From Polaromonas sp. JS666 (GTDB taxonomy: Bacteria > Pseudomonadota > Gammaproteobacteria > Burkholderiales > Burkholderiaceae_C): 64,000 nt of DNA. The position numbers and the translations under genes are program-made. Positions 1 to 7,437 of this stretch are shown here, in pieces. The notes under the pieces are model-generated. The model was not told the DNA's origin. It saw only the letters and a program-made list of their open reading frames with translations, and searched no databases. The stretch is taken from the NCBI RefSeq assembly GCF_000013865.1, contig NC_007948.1:5075001-5139000 (forward strand), written 5' to 3'. Position 1 is the first letter of the stretch; each line of letters opens with the position of its first letter.

Positions 1-74
1 GCATGCGCCCCGATGAAACCGAGCATCAAGTGGATGGCGACCACTACGGGATGGCGGGCAAAGTTACTACGCAT
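1..74 (-). CDS. 5' end of an unidentified gene running off the left edge
   Basis: On the minus strand an ATG at 72-74 is preceded at good spacing by TGGAGAAAA, a plausible ribosome binding site, and opens MRSNFARHPVVVAIHLMLGF and then IGAHA before the window ends. The hydrophobic stretch after the basic N-terminus suggests a membrane segment or signal anchor. Only about 24 residues are visible, so the product cannot be named. Confidence 0.4.
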   Translation of the reverse strand, partial: MRSNFARHPVVVAIHLMLGFIGAH

Positions 75-358
75 TTTTCTCCAGGTATCGGTTGTTTTGA
101 AAGATTTCTGCCACCAGTCAGGTCTACCCCTCCAGACAAGCGCATGGTGTACTTTACGACTGCAAATAAGAATGATTCGTATTAATGAATGATAGCATGT
201 CCTTTTTTCCGAAGGACACTCAACTCAAGAAGAGTTGGCGCACGCATGGCGCATGCTTGCCGATCAGGCTTGACGGCTTGACGGCTTGATCAGAAAATCA
301 CGGCTGCGCAGGGCCGACCACACCGCATCGGTGGTGCGTTGGCGAACGCAAGTCGTCG

Positions 359-538
359 CTACTTTTTATTTGAATGAGAACCGGGACGCACTGGCGTTGT
401 CGATGCGACGAGGCAAGGCGCAAACCGCCCCTGGTTTTCGTTGACGTCCAGCGCGCCGCCCATGAACGGAAATGCGCGTTGCGGGCAGGCTTCGCGTTCG
501 CAGCCCTTGCAGCCCATACCGATGGGCGTGGGCGCGGC
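359..538 (-). pseudogene. C-terminal remnant of a short-chain fatty acyl regulator (ScfR/RamB-like, DUF2083)
   Basis: Downstream of doxX, a minus-strand frame reads PIGMGCKGCEREACPQRAFP and continues to a stop at 359-361. The Cys-rich GCxxCExxxCPQRAFP signature is characteristic of the C-terminus of XRE-type short-chain fatty acyl transcriptional regulators. The frame is closed by a stop at 539-541, and no N-terminal HTH or central domain is present, so this is a relic of about 59 codons. The name rests on recalled family sequence. Confidence 0.5.
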
Positions 539-551
539 TCATCTGTGCGGG

Positions 552-1016
552 CTACCTCATCCAGCGCTGCCGCAGCAGGTGGTCGAGGGACCAGGCGCCG
601 GCCCCCCGGCACAGCAGCACCAGCAGCATCGCGGCCCACTGGATATGCGTGGGCCACGCTTGCGGGTAGACGAATATCTCAATGACCGTCGTCATGCCGA
701 GCAGCACCAGCGCCACGGGCCTTGTTGCCAATCCGAGCAGCAGCAGCACCGGCGCGGTCAACTCGATCGACACGGCCATGTAGGCGGCGACTTCCGGAGG
801 CAGAAACGGGACCTTGTACTCCTCGCGGAACAACTCTATCGCGGTGTTCCAGTTCGCCAGCTTGGTCATGGCGGAATTCCAGAACACCGTGGCAACGGCG
901 ATCCGTAGCGGGACGGCGAGGAGCGCGTAGGGCACGCGGTCCAGCCACCGGACAAGACGCACCAGCAGCTTGTCATTTGCCGCCAGCGGCGTAACGGATT
1001 GAGGCGAGCGTGTCAT
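552..1016 (-). CDS. DoxX family membrane protein of the bufferin operon
   Basis: 154 residues with four hydrophobic segments (for example around 27-45, 75-95, 98-115 and 125-143), matching small DoxX/DoxD-like quinone-oxidoreductase-type membrane proteins. It is the last gene of the minus-strand operon bufA-bufB-bufC-doxX and starts 18 bp after bufC ends. DoxX proteins are commonly encoded in bufferin (DUF2282/DUF692/DUF2063) clusters; their exact role is unsettled, and a redox role in peptide maturation or export is inference. Motif positions are estimates. Gene identity is secure from fold and context. Confidence 0.85.
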   Translation of the reverse strand: MTRSPQSVTPLAANDKLLVRLVRWLDRVPYALLAVPLRIAVATVFWNSAMTKLANWNTAIELFREEYKVPFLPPEVAAYMAVSIELTAPVLLLLGLATRPVALVLLGMTTVIEIFVYPQAWPTHIQWAAMLLVLLCRGAGAWSLDHLLRQRWMR

Positions 1017-1034
1017 GTGCGAATCCTCCGCAGG

Positions 1035-1817
1035 TTAAAGTGCCAGCGACTCGTGGGCCAAACTGAAGTTCGTGAAGCATCCGCGCGCAAGATGCGCAGC
1101 GAGCAAGGCGTGCGGCTCGGCGCAAGATACCGCCGCCAGCGCCGCGCCCAACAACTGCCCGGAAAACAGCGCTGCGGCAACGCGCCATTCGGGCTCGCTC
1201 AGGCGCACCGCACGGACATCGCCGTGCGTTCGCTGAACCAGCAGCCAGACCGGGCCGTCTGCGAGGTCGATCGCCGCCATGGCGTCCTCATCACGCTCCA
1301 GGACCGCGTGCCAGATGGTGTCGGCCGGGAACCCGCAGCGCAGCAATTGCGCCGCCGGATGCGGCTCGAAGCGCAGGTCTTCCAGCTCGGCTTCGCCCAA
1401 GGTCGCCAGGCGCGCGATCTCCAGCGGTTCGGCGTCAGCCGCGTGCAGGACGAGGTTGACTTTCCATTCGAGCCGGGCCAGGTCCGGCAGATAAGGCACC
1501 GACGCCGCCTGCGCAAGTTGCGCCAGAAATTGCGGGAAGTCCGCGCCATACGCATCCAGCCAGGCACTGCGTGGCGGGGCCTCAGCCGCGAACAGGCGCG
1601 CCGCTCCCTCGAAGAACTCCGGCCCGACCACATGCTGCACGGCCGGAAATGCCAGCTGGAGCGCTGTCACGAGCACGCCGGCCGACGTGTTGCGGTAAAT
1701 GCCGAGCCGCTCGCCCGCGCCCAATCCTTCGTTGACGACAAAGGCGGACGCAGCCCCGTCCACGCCGCTTTGCAGGCTTTGGCGAATCGCGTGCTGAAGT
1801 TCAATCAGCGTTGGCAT
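1035..1817 (-). CDS. bufC: BufC/HvfC-type MNIO partner (DUF2063)
   Basis: About 260 residues. The N-terminal part (MPTLIELQ, then GERLGIYRNTSAGVLVTAL and VVGPEFFEGAARLF) matches the DUF2063 domain found next to DUF692 proteins. Members act as recognition partners that present the precursor peptide to the MNIO enzyme in RiPP systems. The chosen ATG at 1817 lies inside the 3' end of bufB; an alternative ATG at 1841 gives a longer overlap. Either way the genes overlap, indicating translational coupling. The second half carries the variable C-terminal domain ending in LAHESLAL. Confidence 0.85.
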   Translation of the reverse strand: MPTLIELQHAIRQSLQSGVDGAASAFVVNEGLGAGERLGIYRNTSAGVLVTALQLAFPAVQHVVGPEFFEGAARLFAAEAPPRSAWLDAYGADFPQFLAQLAQAASVPYLPDLARLEWKVNLVLHAADAEPLEIARLATLGEAELEDLRFEPHPAAQLLRCGFPADTIWHAVLERDEDAMAAIDLADGPVWLLVQRTHGDVRAVRLSEPEWRVAAALFSGQLLGAALAAVSCAEPHALLAAHLARGCFTNFSLAHESLAL

Positions 1818-2703
1818 CAGCGTTGGCGTATGCGACTTCATTGGCGTGTTCCTCGAGAATGGCCTCGGCGATGGCGGCTTCCTCCATCAGGACTTCCAGC
1901 GCTGGCACGTTGCTATCCCATTCGATCAGTGTCGGAACCGGCCCGAAGCGCTCGAGTGCCTCGCGGTAGAGCGCCCAGACCGGCGGCGCGACGCGCGAGC
2001 CGTGGTCGTCGATGCGCAGCGTCCTGCCTTGGCCGAGCTCGCGGACGCTGTGTCCGGCAAGATGGATTTCTCCGATCGCCGCTGGCGGCAAGGCGGCCAG
2101 GTAGGTCCGCGCATCCCAGCCGTGGTTGCTGGCGCTGACGTAGATGTTGTTGACGTCACACAGAATGCCGCAACCCGTGCGTTGCGCGACCTGCGCCAGG
2201 AACTCCCACTCCGGAATGGTCGAGTGCCGGAAACGCAGATAAGTCGACGGGTTTTCGATGAGGATGCGCCGCTTCAAGTGCGCCTGGACCTGGTCGACGT
2301 GGCGGCAGACGATGGCCAACGCCTCTTCCGTCAGCGGGAGCGGCAACAGGTCGGCCAGATAGGTGCCGCCGGTGACACTCCACGACAGATGTTCGGAGAC
2401 CAGGCCAGGCTCGACCCGGTCAACGACATTTCGCACACGCTCCAGATGGGCGGCGTCGAGCCCGTCGGCACTGCCCAGCGACAGCCCCACGCCGTGCAGC
2501 GAGATCGGGTAGTCGCGGCGAATCGTGTCGAGATAGCGTGGCACCGTGCCACCGCCCATGTAGTTTTCGGTATGCACCTCGAACCACGCGACATCGGGAC
2601 GCGCCTGGGCGACCGGCTGGTGGTGCCGAAAGCGCAGCCCGATCCCGGCTTTCGCCGGTATCGGGCCCGGCGCAGCCTGCGGCATGACCCCGGAGACATT
2701 CAT
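1801..2703 (-). CDS. bufB: MNIO family multinuclear iron oxidase BufB (DUF692)
   Basis: About 300 residues with the TIM-barrel DUF692 pattern. Visible blocks include PDVAWFEVHTENYMGGG, SLHGVGLSLGSADG, GLVSEHLSWS, ILIENPSTYLRF, LCDVNNIYVSASNHG and IGEIHLAGH, and their His, Glu, Asp and Asn residues are the expected iron ligands. MNIO enzymes oxidise cysteines of precursor peptides, and in bufferin systems this produces copper-binding groups. ATG at 2703 is preferred; a TTG at 2721 overlapping the bufA stop is an alternative. The C-terminus ends in a short ANADANAD repeat overlapping bufC. Function is inferred from family and neighbours. Confidence 0.9.
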   Translation of the reverse strand: MNVSGVMPQAAPGPIPAKAGIGLRFRHHQPVAQARPDVAWFEVHTENYMGGGTVPRYLDTIRRDYPISLHGVGLSLGSADGLDAAHLERVRNVVDRVEPGLVSEHLSWSVTGGTYLADLLPLPLTEEALAIVCRHVDQVQAHLKRRILIENPSTYLRFRHSTIPEWEFLAQVAQRTGCGILCDVNNIYVSASNHGWDARTYLAALPPAAIGEIHLAGHSVRELGQGRTLRIDDHGSRVAPPVWALYREALERFGPVPTLIEWDSNVPALEVLMEEAAIAEAILEEHANEVAYANADANAD

Positions 2704-2717
2704 ACGCCGGTGTCCGC

Positions 2718-3029
2718 TCAACTGGCTTTCAGCTTGCCGCCCTGGATCTTGGCGCAGTCACCTGCCGGCAGCATCACGAAGGACTTCGGATCGCGCGCCT
2801 GCGTGGCCTGGCCGGCACACGAGTGCGCGCCTTCCGCACAGTCGTTCTTGGCCACGGCACTGATGCCGTAGCATTTCTCCAGCTTGCTTTTTTCCATCTT
2901 CGCCATGTTGTCCTTGACGATTTGCGGCATCTCCTTCGTTCCCTGCGCCTGTCCCGGAAATGCCAGGAATGCGAGGGCGAGACCGACCGTTGCAGACAGC
3001 GTCGAAGCTGCCAATAACTGCTTGCTCAT
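2718..3029 (-). CDS. bufA: Bufferin-type precursor BufA (DUF2282), exported metal-binding RiPP precursor
   Basis: 103 residues: an N-terminal signal peptide (MSKQLLAAS... to PGQAQG), then a mature part with four cysteines in KCYGISAVAKNDCAEG, HSCAGQ and GDCAKIQGGK. This is the DUF2282 pattern of bufferin precursors, whose cysteines are modified by the neighbouring MNIO enzyme to chelate copper and related metals in the periplasm. The ATG at 3029 was chosen over an upstream codon because AGGAG sits just before it and the signal peptide starts there. Its stop touches the bufB start region. A SigF-type promoter lies upstream at 3095-3120. Confidence 0.88.
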   Translation of the reverse strand: MSKQLLAASTLSATVGLALAFLAFPGQAQGTKEMPQIVKDNMAKMEKSKLEKCYGISAVAKNDCAEGAHSCAGQATQARDPKSFVMLPAGDCAKIQGGKLKAS

Positions 3030-3094
3030 TTGGGTTTCTCCTAAAGGTGGAAAAGACAGGTTCACGGGCGCAGAATTGCAGCCCTGAAAGGAGA

Positions 3095-3120
3095 TTCGAC
3101 CGACAGCAGTCAAAGGTTAC
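3095..3120 (-). promoter_or_regulatory. SigF-type ECF promoter of the bufferin operon
   Basis: On the minus strand GTAACC (3120-3115) is followed by a 16-bp spacer and CGAA (3098-3095). This equals the GTAACC-N16-CGAA element I recall for Caulobacter SigF promoters that drive bufferin clusters. It is 66 bp upstream of the bufA ATG, and the ISL3 element begins only about 20 bp further upstream, so the promoter itself is intact. Confidence 0.65.
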
Positions 3121-3131
3121 GCGGCACACTA

Positions 3132-4477
3132 AAATTATTGGTTCTTCATCAATTTCACTGTGATTTTTTGCTCGCTGCGGGACAATCCAGTGATTCAAAA
3201 TTACCAGCTTGAACATGAAAGATACGGCGCTGTATGAGCAGCTTCTTGGACTGAAGGCACCCTGGTCGGTCAAGAAGGTAGACCTTTCTTTGACAGACCA
3301 GCGCGTGGTGGTCGAAGTCGTGTTGAAGAAGGGTCAGGTATGGGCTGACCCCACCGATGCGACCAAGAGGGCTCACATCAATGGCTGGAGCGAGCGCCAA
3401 TGGCGTCACCTTGATACATGCCAGTTTGAGACGATCATCAGGGCACGTATTCCCCAGCTCAAATTCAGTGACGGCACTGTCGAAGAGTTGATGGTGCCCT
3501 GGGCGGAGCGCTACAGCCGGGTCACCACCTTGATGGCTGCGTTCGTTATCAAACTGCTTGAAGCCTGTCCCACCACGCAAGCCGTATGTACGCTCACACG
3601 ACTGTCCTGGAGCACGGTCAACGCCATCATGGTCAGCGCCGTGGCGCGAGGCATGCTGCGGCGTACCGAGGAAGAGATTTCGTACCTTGGCATCGATGAA
3701 AAGAGTTCGGAGAGAGGCCACACCTACGCCAGCATCCTGACCGACATTGACCGCTCGCGGGTGCTGGACTTGGTGCCAGACAGGAAGCTGGGAGCGGCCG
3801 TGAGCTTGCTGGAAACGCTTTCTCCGGCGCAACGCATGTCGGTCAAGGCGGTGGCCATGGATATGTGGCCGGCGTACATGAGTGCGGCCAGGCAATGCAT
3901 GCCGCAGGCGGACATCGTGCATGACAAGTTTCACATCTCCAAGTACCTTGGTGAGGCAGTGGATGCTGTGAGAAAACAGGAGCACCGCAAGTTGTCCCAA
4001 GCAGGCACCTCGCCATTGGCAGGCAGCAAATGGGCGTGGTTGAGAAAGTATCCCGATGGCCGTAGCGCTGAAGCCGTCTCGTTTCGGGCCTTGAACCAGC
4101 TCAACTTGAAGACAAGCCGGGCCTGGTGCATCAAGGAGAACTTTACCCAGTTCTGGAGCTACAGCTACAAAGGAGCTGCCAAGCGCTTCTTCAAAGCCTG
4201 GTCGAATAACGCGATGAGGAGTCGCCTGGAGCCTGTGAAAAAGGTAGTCAGGATGCTCCGACGCCACGAGGAAGGACTGCTGAACTATAGCCAACATGGA
4301 ATCAGCAACGCCTGTGCAGAAGGCTTCAATAGTGCCATCCAGCTCATCAAAGCCAATGCGCGCGGGTTTCGCAACTTCACCAACTACCGGGCAAGGATTC
4401 TGTTTCATTGTGGAAAGTTGAACTTGGCTATGGCCTAGGAAAAGCTCCCAGTGAATTCACCGAAGCTCCAAATTATT
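3132..4477 (+). mobile_element. ISL3-family insertion sequence with 8-bp target duplication
   Basis: The element spans 3140-4469 (1330 bp) and is flanked by identical 8-bp copies of AAATTATT at 3132-3139 and 4470-4477. Imperfect terminal inverted repeats of about 30 bp begin GGTTCTTC at the left and, read inwards, GGAGCTTC at the right, sharing blocks such as TTCACTG. An 8-bp duplication is typical of ISL3. The insertion lies in the intergenic region between bufA and the divergent ECF sigma gene and has pushed them about 1.3 kb apart. Confidence 0.92.
3209..4438 (+). CDS. ISL3 family transposase
   Basis: 409 residues filling most of the element. The DDE core is visible: FLGID-like YLGIDEKSSERGHTYAS near 155, VAMDMWPAYMSAARQ near 215 with IVHDKFHISK, and a C-terminal CAEGFNSAIQLIKANARGFR. 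The N-terminus keeps the WRHLDTCQFETIIRARIPQL and VPWAERYSRVT blocks, but the usual zinc-finger cysteines are absent (WADPTDATKRAHING and KFSDGTVEEL in their place). The gene is full length and uninterrupted, so it may still be active; loss of the zinc finger is the one oddity. Confidence 0.92.
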   Translation: MNMKDTALYEQLLGLKAPWSVKKVDLSLTDQRVVVEVVLKKGQVWADPTDATKRAHINGWSERQWRHLDTCQFETIIRARIPQLKFSDGTVEELMVPWAERYSRVTTLMAAFVIKLLEACPTTQAVCTLTRLSWSTVNAIMVSAVARGMLRRTEEEISYLGIDEKSSERGHTYASILTDIDRSRVLDLVPDRKLGAAVSLLETLSPAQRMSVKAVAMDMWPAYMSAARQCMPQADIVHDKFHISKYLGEAVDAVRKQEHRKLSQAGTSPLAGSKWAWLRKYPDGRSAEAVSFRALNQLNLKTSRAWCIKENFTQFWSYSYKGAAKRFFKAWSNNAMRSRLEPVKKVVRMLRRHEEGLLNYSQHGISNACAEGFNSAIQLIKANARGFRNFTNYRARILFHCGKLNLAMA

Positions 4478-4516
4478 TATTCGAAATTGCACCCGTCCAG
4501 AGCGCAAAATTCGGGC

Positions 4517-5176
4517 ATGTCTTCGAAAACTCGGCGGCCCGGCCCTACCCTGAGCCTTGTACCGGAGGCCCGGGATCCAGCCGCGCCCGACCGTGGCGCC
4601 ACGGCGCCGGATACCCGCGCCGACGGCAGGCTGGATTGGTCCATCTCCATGGCCAGTGCACAAGCGGGCGATCGTGATGCCTACCGGCGCCTGCTCGAAG
4701 CGGTCACGCCCTATTTGCGGGCGCTCGCGGCCCGCCACATCGGAAATCGAAGTGACGTCGAGGATACGGTTCAGGATATTCTGCTGACCATCCACACGGT
4801 GCGCCACACGTACGACCCGGCTCGCCCGTTTGGCCCCTGGCTGGTGACGATTGCCAACCGGCGCATCATCGACGTGCTGCGGCGACAGGGACGTTGCAGC
4901 GCGCATGAAATACCGGTTGAGCCTGAACATGAAACCTTGTCGGCCTCTGAAGCGAACTTACAGGAAGAGGCTGTAAGCGCCCGCATGCTGCGCGACGCAG
5001 TGGAGTGCCTGCCAGCCGGACAACGGGATGCCATACGAATGCTGAAACTTGAAGAGATGTCGTTGCTGGAAGCATCTGCGGCCAGCGGAATATCGGTCGC
5101 CTCGCTGAAAGTGGCAACGCACCGGGCCTTGAAGAGGCTGCGCGACGTTATCGAAAAACCGGGGAACAGGACATGA
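4517..5176 (+). CDS. sigF: ECF RNA polymerase sigma factor of the bufferin regulon
   Basis: About 219 residues with sigma region 2 (AYRRLLEAVTPYLRAL, DVEDTVQDILLTIHTVRHTY, PWLVTIANRRIIDVLRR) and region 4 (LPAGQRDAIRMLKLEEMSLLEASAASGISVASLKVATHRALKRLR, split here over 135-215). The ATG at 4517 is the first that lies outside the IS; a longer GTG-started reading frame would begin inside the IS end and is an artefact of the insertion. It overlaps nrsF by 4 bp. Only 47 bp separate the IS from this start, so the gene's native upstream promoter has been displaced and its expression is uncertain. Homologues pair with NrsF and drive buf genes under metal stress. Confidence 0.85.
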   Translation: MSSKTRRPGPTLSLVPEARDPAAPDRGATAPDTRADGRLDWSISMASAQAGDRDAYRRLLEAVTPYLRALAARHIGNRSDVEDTVQDILLTIHTVRHTYDPARPFGPWLVTIANRRIIDVLRRQGRCSAHEIPVEPEHETLSASEANLQEEAVSARMLRDAVECLPAGQRDAIRMLKLEEMSLLEASAASGISVASLKVATHRALKRLRDVIEKPGNRT

Positions 5177-5823
5177 CGTCAACCCCCGACCTGATCGATT
5201 CGCTGGTTGCGGACGCAAAACCGGTGCGGCGCCTGCAGCCGCCTGCGGTGCGGGCTTTGTGCTGGCTGCTGTTTGCGGCGCTGGTGCTGGTGCTGGTCGC
5301 CGTCGGACATGGCGTTCGACCGGATCTCATGCTCAAGCTGCGTGAACCGGTTTTTTTCGCCGGCGTTTTGGCAGCCTTGATGACCGGCGTTCTCGCGGCG
5401 CTGGCGTCGTTTATGGTGAGCATTCCCGGCCGATCGCGGCGCTGGCTGCTGTTGCCGGCACCCGCGCTGGCCGCGTGGATTTCCACGATTGGTTACGGCT
5501 GCCTCACGAACTGGGTCAGCATTGGACCGGACGGCATATCTCTCGGCGAAACCGCACGCTGTTTTGCCACGCTGGCGGTCACCAGCGTCCCGCTGTCGCT
5601 GGTGATGCTCATCATGCTGCGCTACGTGGCGCGTCTGGCGCCGGCGCCGGTAGCGATGACGGGCAGTCTCGCGGTCGCCGCGATGACGGCGGTCGCGCTG
5701 TCGCTGTTCCATCCGCTCGATGCAACGGTCCTGATTTTGTTATGGAACTTTGGCGTTGCAGCGCTGTTCCTGGCCTTCAGCGGACTCTACGGCAAGCGCC
5801 TGTTTGAGTGGGTTGCGCGGTAA
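5173..5823 (+). CDS. nrsF: NrsF-like anti-sigma factor (DUF1109), membrane protein
   Basis: 216 residues, six hydrophobic segments, start overlapping the sigma stop (ATGA). This is the DUF1109/NrsF family, integral-membrane anti-sigma factors that hold their ECF sigma inactive. Two cysteines, in GYGCLTNW and TARCFATL, are placed as the conserved pair known to be needed for metal or oxidant response in Caulobacter NrsF. Gene order sigma-nrsF beside bufA fits a metal-responsive switch. No defect is visible in this gene. Confidence 0.87.
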   Translation: MTSTPDLIDSLVADAKPVRRLQPPAVRALCWLLFAALVLVLVAVGHGVRPDLMLKLREPVFFAGVLAALMTGVLAALASFMVSIPGRSRRWLLLPAPALAAWISTIGYGCLTNWVSIGPDGISLGETARCFATLAVTSVPLSLVMLIMLRYVARLAPAPVAMTGSLAVAAMTAVALSLFHPLDATVLILLWNFGVAALFLAFSGLYGKRLFEWVAR

Positions 5824-5853
5824 GGAGATGCGTGTGCCTTACCAGGGCGCCGA

Positions 5854-6075
5854 TCAGACGCAACAACTCCCCTGCTGACCGCGCTCCTGGATCGGCGGAC
5901 ACGGCACCGTTCCATGCGAGCAGAAGACACAGCAGTCACCCGGTTTCGGTCGCAGGATCGCGTGACAGGCGGCGCACTCATAGAACCATTGACAGGCATC
6001 GGTGGGCATGCGTTCCGTTTTGACATGCCCACAGTACGGACAGGTCAAGGTCGAATCCAATACCACGGCGCTCAC
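5854..6075 (-). CDS. GDCCVxC-domain small protein associated with mercury loci
   Basis: 73 residues with two zinc-ribbon-like pairs (LTCPYCGH, YECAACHAILRP) followed by the signature GDCCVFCSHGTVPCPP and a terminal GSCCV. Proteins with the GDCCVxC motif recur in mer operons; their function is unknown, and metal binding is inferred from eleven cysteines in a short chain. Its ATG overlaps the merP stop by 4 bp, so it is the third gene of the merT-merP operon. Confidence 0.85.
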   Translation of the reverse strand: MSAVVLDSTLTCPYCGHVKTERMPTDACQWFYECAACHAILRPKPGDCCVFCSHGTVPCPPIQERGQQGSCCV

Positions 6076-6356
6076 TGCGTACCCCCTGCGAGGGTTGACG
6101 GATAGCCCGCATTCCGGGTGGCTTGCGTCAGGGCTTCGACGCCGGTTCTGGCATCGTCAAACGTGACAATCGCCACGCGCTTGTCGAAGTTCACCTCGAC
6201 CTGACTGACACCGGCAACACGGGTGAGCGCCTTCCTGACGGTGATCGGGCATACCGGGCAATCCATGCTCGGCACGGACAGCGTGATGGTCCTTGGTGCA
6301 GCCTGGACCAGGGTCGTCAACACGGCCAGGAGAGCCACGGCGAATAGTCTGTTCAT
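6072..6356 (-). CDS. merP: Periplasmic mercuric ion binding protein MerP
   Basis: 94 residues: signal peptide (MNRLFAVALLAVLTTLVQAA) and an HMA domain with the metal motif SMDCPVCPITV near residue 30, followed by VRKALTRVAGVSQVEVNFD. MerP captures Hg(II) in the periplasm and passes it to MerT. It lies 12 bp after merT and overlaps the next gene. Length and motif are typical. Confidence 0.93.
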   Translation of the reverse strand: MNRLFAVALLAVLTTLVQAAPRTITLSVPSMDCPVCPITVRKALTRVAGVSQVEVNFDKRVAIVTFDDARTGVEALTQATRNAGYPSTLAGGTQ

Positions 6357-6368
6357 GGTTTTCCTCTC

Positions 6369-6758
6369 TCAGTAGAAGAATGGGGCAAGGTATGGGAAGG
6401 CCAGTGCGACCAGCACCAGGACGGCCACCAAACCGAACAGCAGCTTGTACGCACGGCTGATCGATGGAATGGCGCAGGCTTCCCCCGCAGCGCAGGCGGC
6501 GGCCGGCCGCCAGATGCGTCGCCAGGCAAAGAACATCGCCACCAGCGCTGCGGCAATGAAAACGGGCCGATACGGTTCGAGCAGCGTCAGGTTGCCAATC
6601 CACGCGCCAGAAAAGCCGAGCGTGATCAGCACCAGCGGCCCCAGGCAACAGGTCAAGGCGAGAAGGGCTGCCAGGCCGCCCGCGAGCAGTGCGCCACCAC
6701 CTCGTGGAGTGGGCGGAGTGTCTTCCTGGAATGAATTGGGTGACATGGAGGGCGGCAT
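6369..6758 (-). CDS. merT: Mercuric transport protein MerT
   Basis: 129 residues with three membrane segments. The first holds the Cys pair LTCCLGPL near 36, and the cytoplasmic loop carries a second pair, [12 protein letters not shown] near 90, both expected for MerT. It moves Hg(II) across the inner membrane to the cytoplasm. ATG at 6758 is used; a second ATG 12 bp downstream is possible. It is transcribed from the divergent mer promoter. There is no merA after it in the window. Confidence 0.92.
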   Translation of the reverse strand: MPPSMSPNSFQEDTPPTPRGGGALLAGGLAALLALTCCLGPLVLITLGFSGAWIGNLTLLEPYRPVFIAAALVAMFFAWRRIWRPAAACAAGEACAIPSISRAYKLLFGLVAVLVLVALAFPYLAPFFY

Positions 6759-6764
6759 GAAGTA

Positions 6765-6795
6765 AGCTTACTTCCGTACTTAAGTACGGAGTCAA
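6765..6795 (-). promoter_or_regulatory. mer operator-promoter (PmerT) with MerR dyad
   Basis: Minus strand: -35 TTGACT (6795-6790), 19-bp spacer, -10 TAAGCT (6770-6765). The over-long spacer contains a perfect 18-bp palindrome TCCGTACTTAAGTACGGA at 6773-6790, the MerR binding site. The layout closely matches the Tn21/Tn501 mer operator. The same region must serve the divergent merR gene, which starts at 6801. Confidence 0.9.
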
Positions 6796-6800
6796 GTGGC

Positions 6801-7211
6801 ATGCAAATACCATCGCAAATTCTCACCATCGGCGCGCTGGCTGCCGAGGCAGGCGTCAATGTCGAAACCATTCGTTTTTACCAGCGCAGGAAGCTGCTGC
6901 CCGAGCCTGAGCGCCCTTTCGGCGGCATTCGCCGCTATGGCCCAGCAGAGGTATCTCGTCTGCGCTTCATCAAGGCGGCCCAGCGCATCGGATTCACGCT
7001 GGACGAGATCGCGCAGTTGCTGCAGCTTGAAGACGGCACACATTGCTCGCAGGCCAGAACCATCGCAGAGCACAAGCTCACCGATGTCCGCCATCGGCTC
7101 GAAGATCTGCAGCGTATCGAAACAGCCCTGGCGCAACTCGTCAAACGTTGCGCCGCCGGCCGGGGCAAGGTCACCTGCCCGCTGATTGCGTCTTTGCAGG
7201 AGACGGCCTGA
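6801..7211 (+). CDS. merR: Mercury-responsive regulator MerR
   Basis: 136 residues: winged HTH at the N-terminus ([20 protein letters not shown]), a long dimerisation helix, and the three mercury-ligand cysteines in GTHCSQA (near 82), VKRCAAGRG (near 117) and VTCPLI (near 126). It represses and, with Hg(II), activates merT by untwisting the 19-bp-spaced promoter. It is divergent from merT with the operator between them. Length and cysteine spacing are typical. Confidence 0.94.
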   Translation: MQIPSQILTIGALAAEAGVNVETIRFYQRRKLLPEPERPFGGIRRYGPAEVSRLRFIKAAQRIGFTLDEIAQLLQLEDGTHCSQARTIAEHKLTDVRHRLEDLQRIETALAQLVKRCAAGRGKVTCPLIASLQETA

Positions 7212-7218
7212 CAGAGGA

Positions 7219-7437
7219 TTAACTGAAGCAAATACCCGATGCCGCATTCGAGGCCGCATTAGAGGCCACGTGGGCAGCACGCTGCATGATCGACCCGGCT
7301 ACATCGAAGGTTCCGAACGCACCGCTATTGATCAAGGCCTGGACCGTTCCCAGCAGACCGCCCCAGACGGTCAGCAAGATGACTTGTTCGGTTCGGGCAC
7401 GTGGTCCGTTCTCCCTCTTACTGAAATAGTCGCTCAT
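7219..7437 (-). CDS. Small hypothetical protein
   Basis: 72-codon minus-strand frame with a central hydrophobic segment (EQVILLTVWGGLLGTVQALI) and an Ala/Ser-rich tail. It overlaps the end of the upstream fragment at 7418-7660 by 20 bp, as in an operon. I do not recognise the family. Its neighbours are broken genes, so it may be a relic. Confidence 0.35.
   Translation of the reverse strand: MSDYFSKRENGPRARTEQVILLTVWGGLLGTVQALINSGAFGTFDVAGSIMQRAAHVASNAASNAASGICFS

Noticed and set aside
3..185. Plus-strand 60-codon frame at the left edge
   Set aside because: No ribosome binding site and no protein-like features; a better-supported gene start lies on the opposite strand at 74.
4451..4516. GTG-started extension of the ECF sigma gene
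   Set aside because: The start lies inside the ISL3 terminal repeat and cannot be the native start of the sigma gene.
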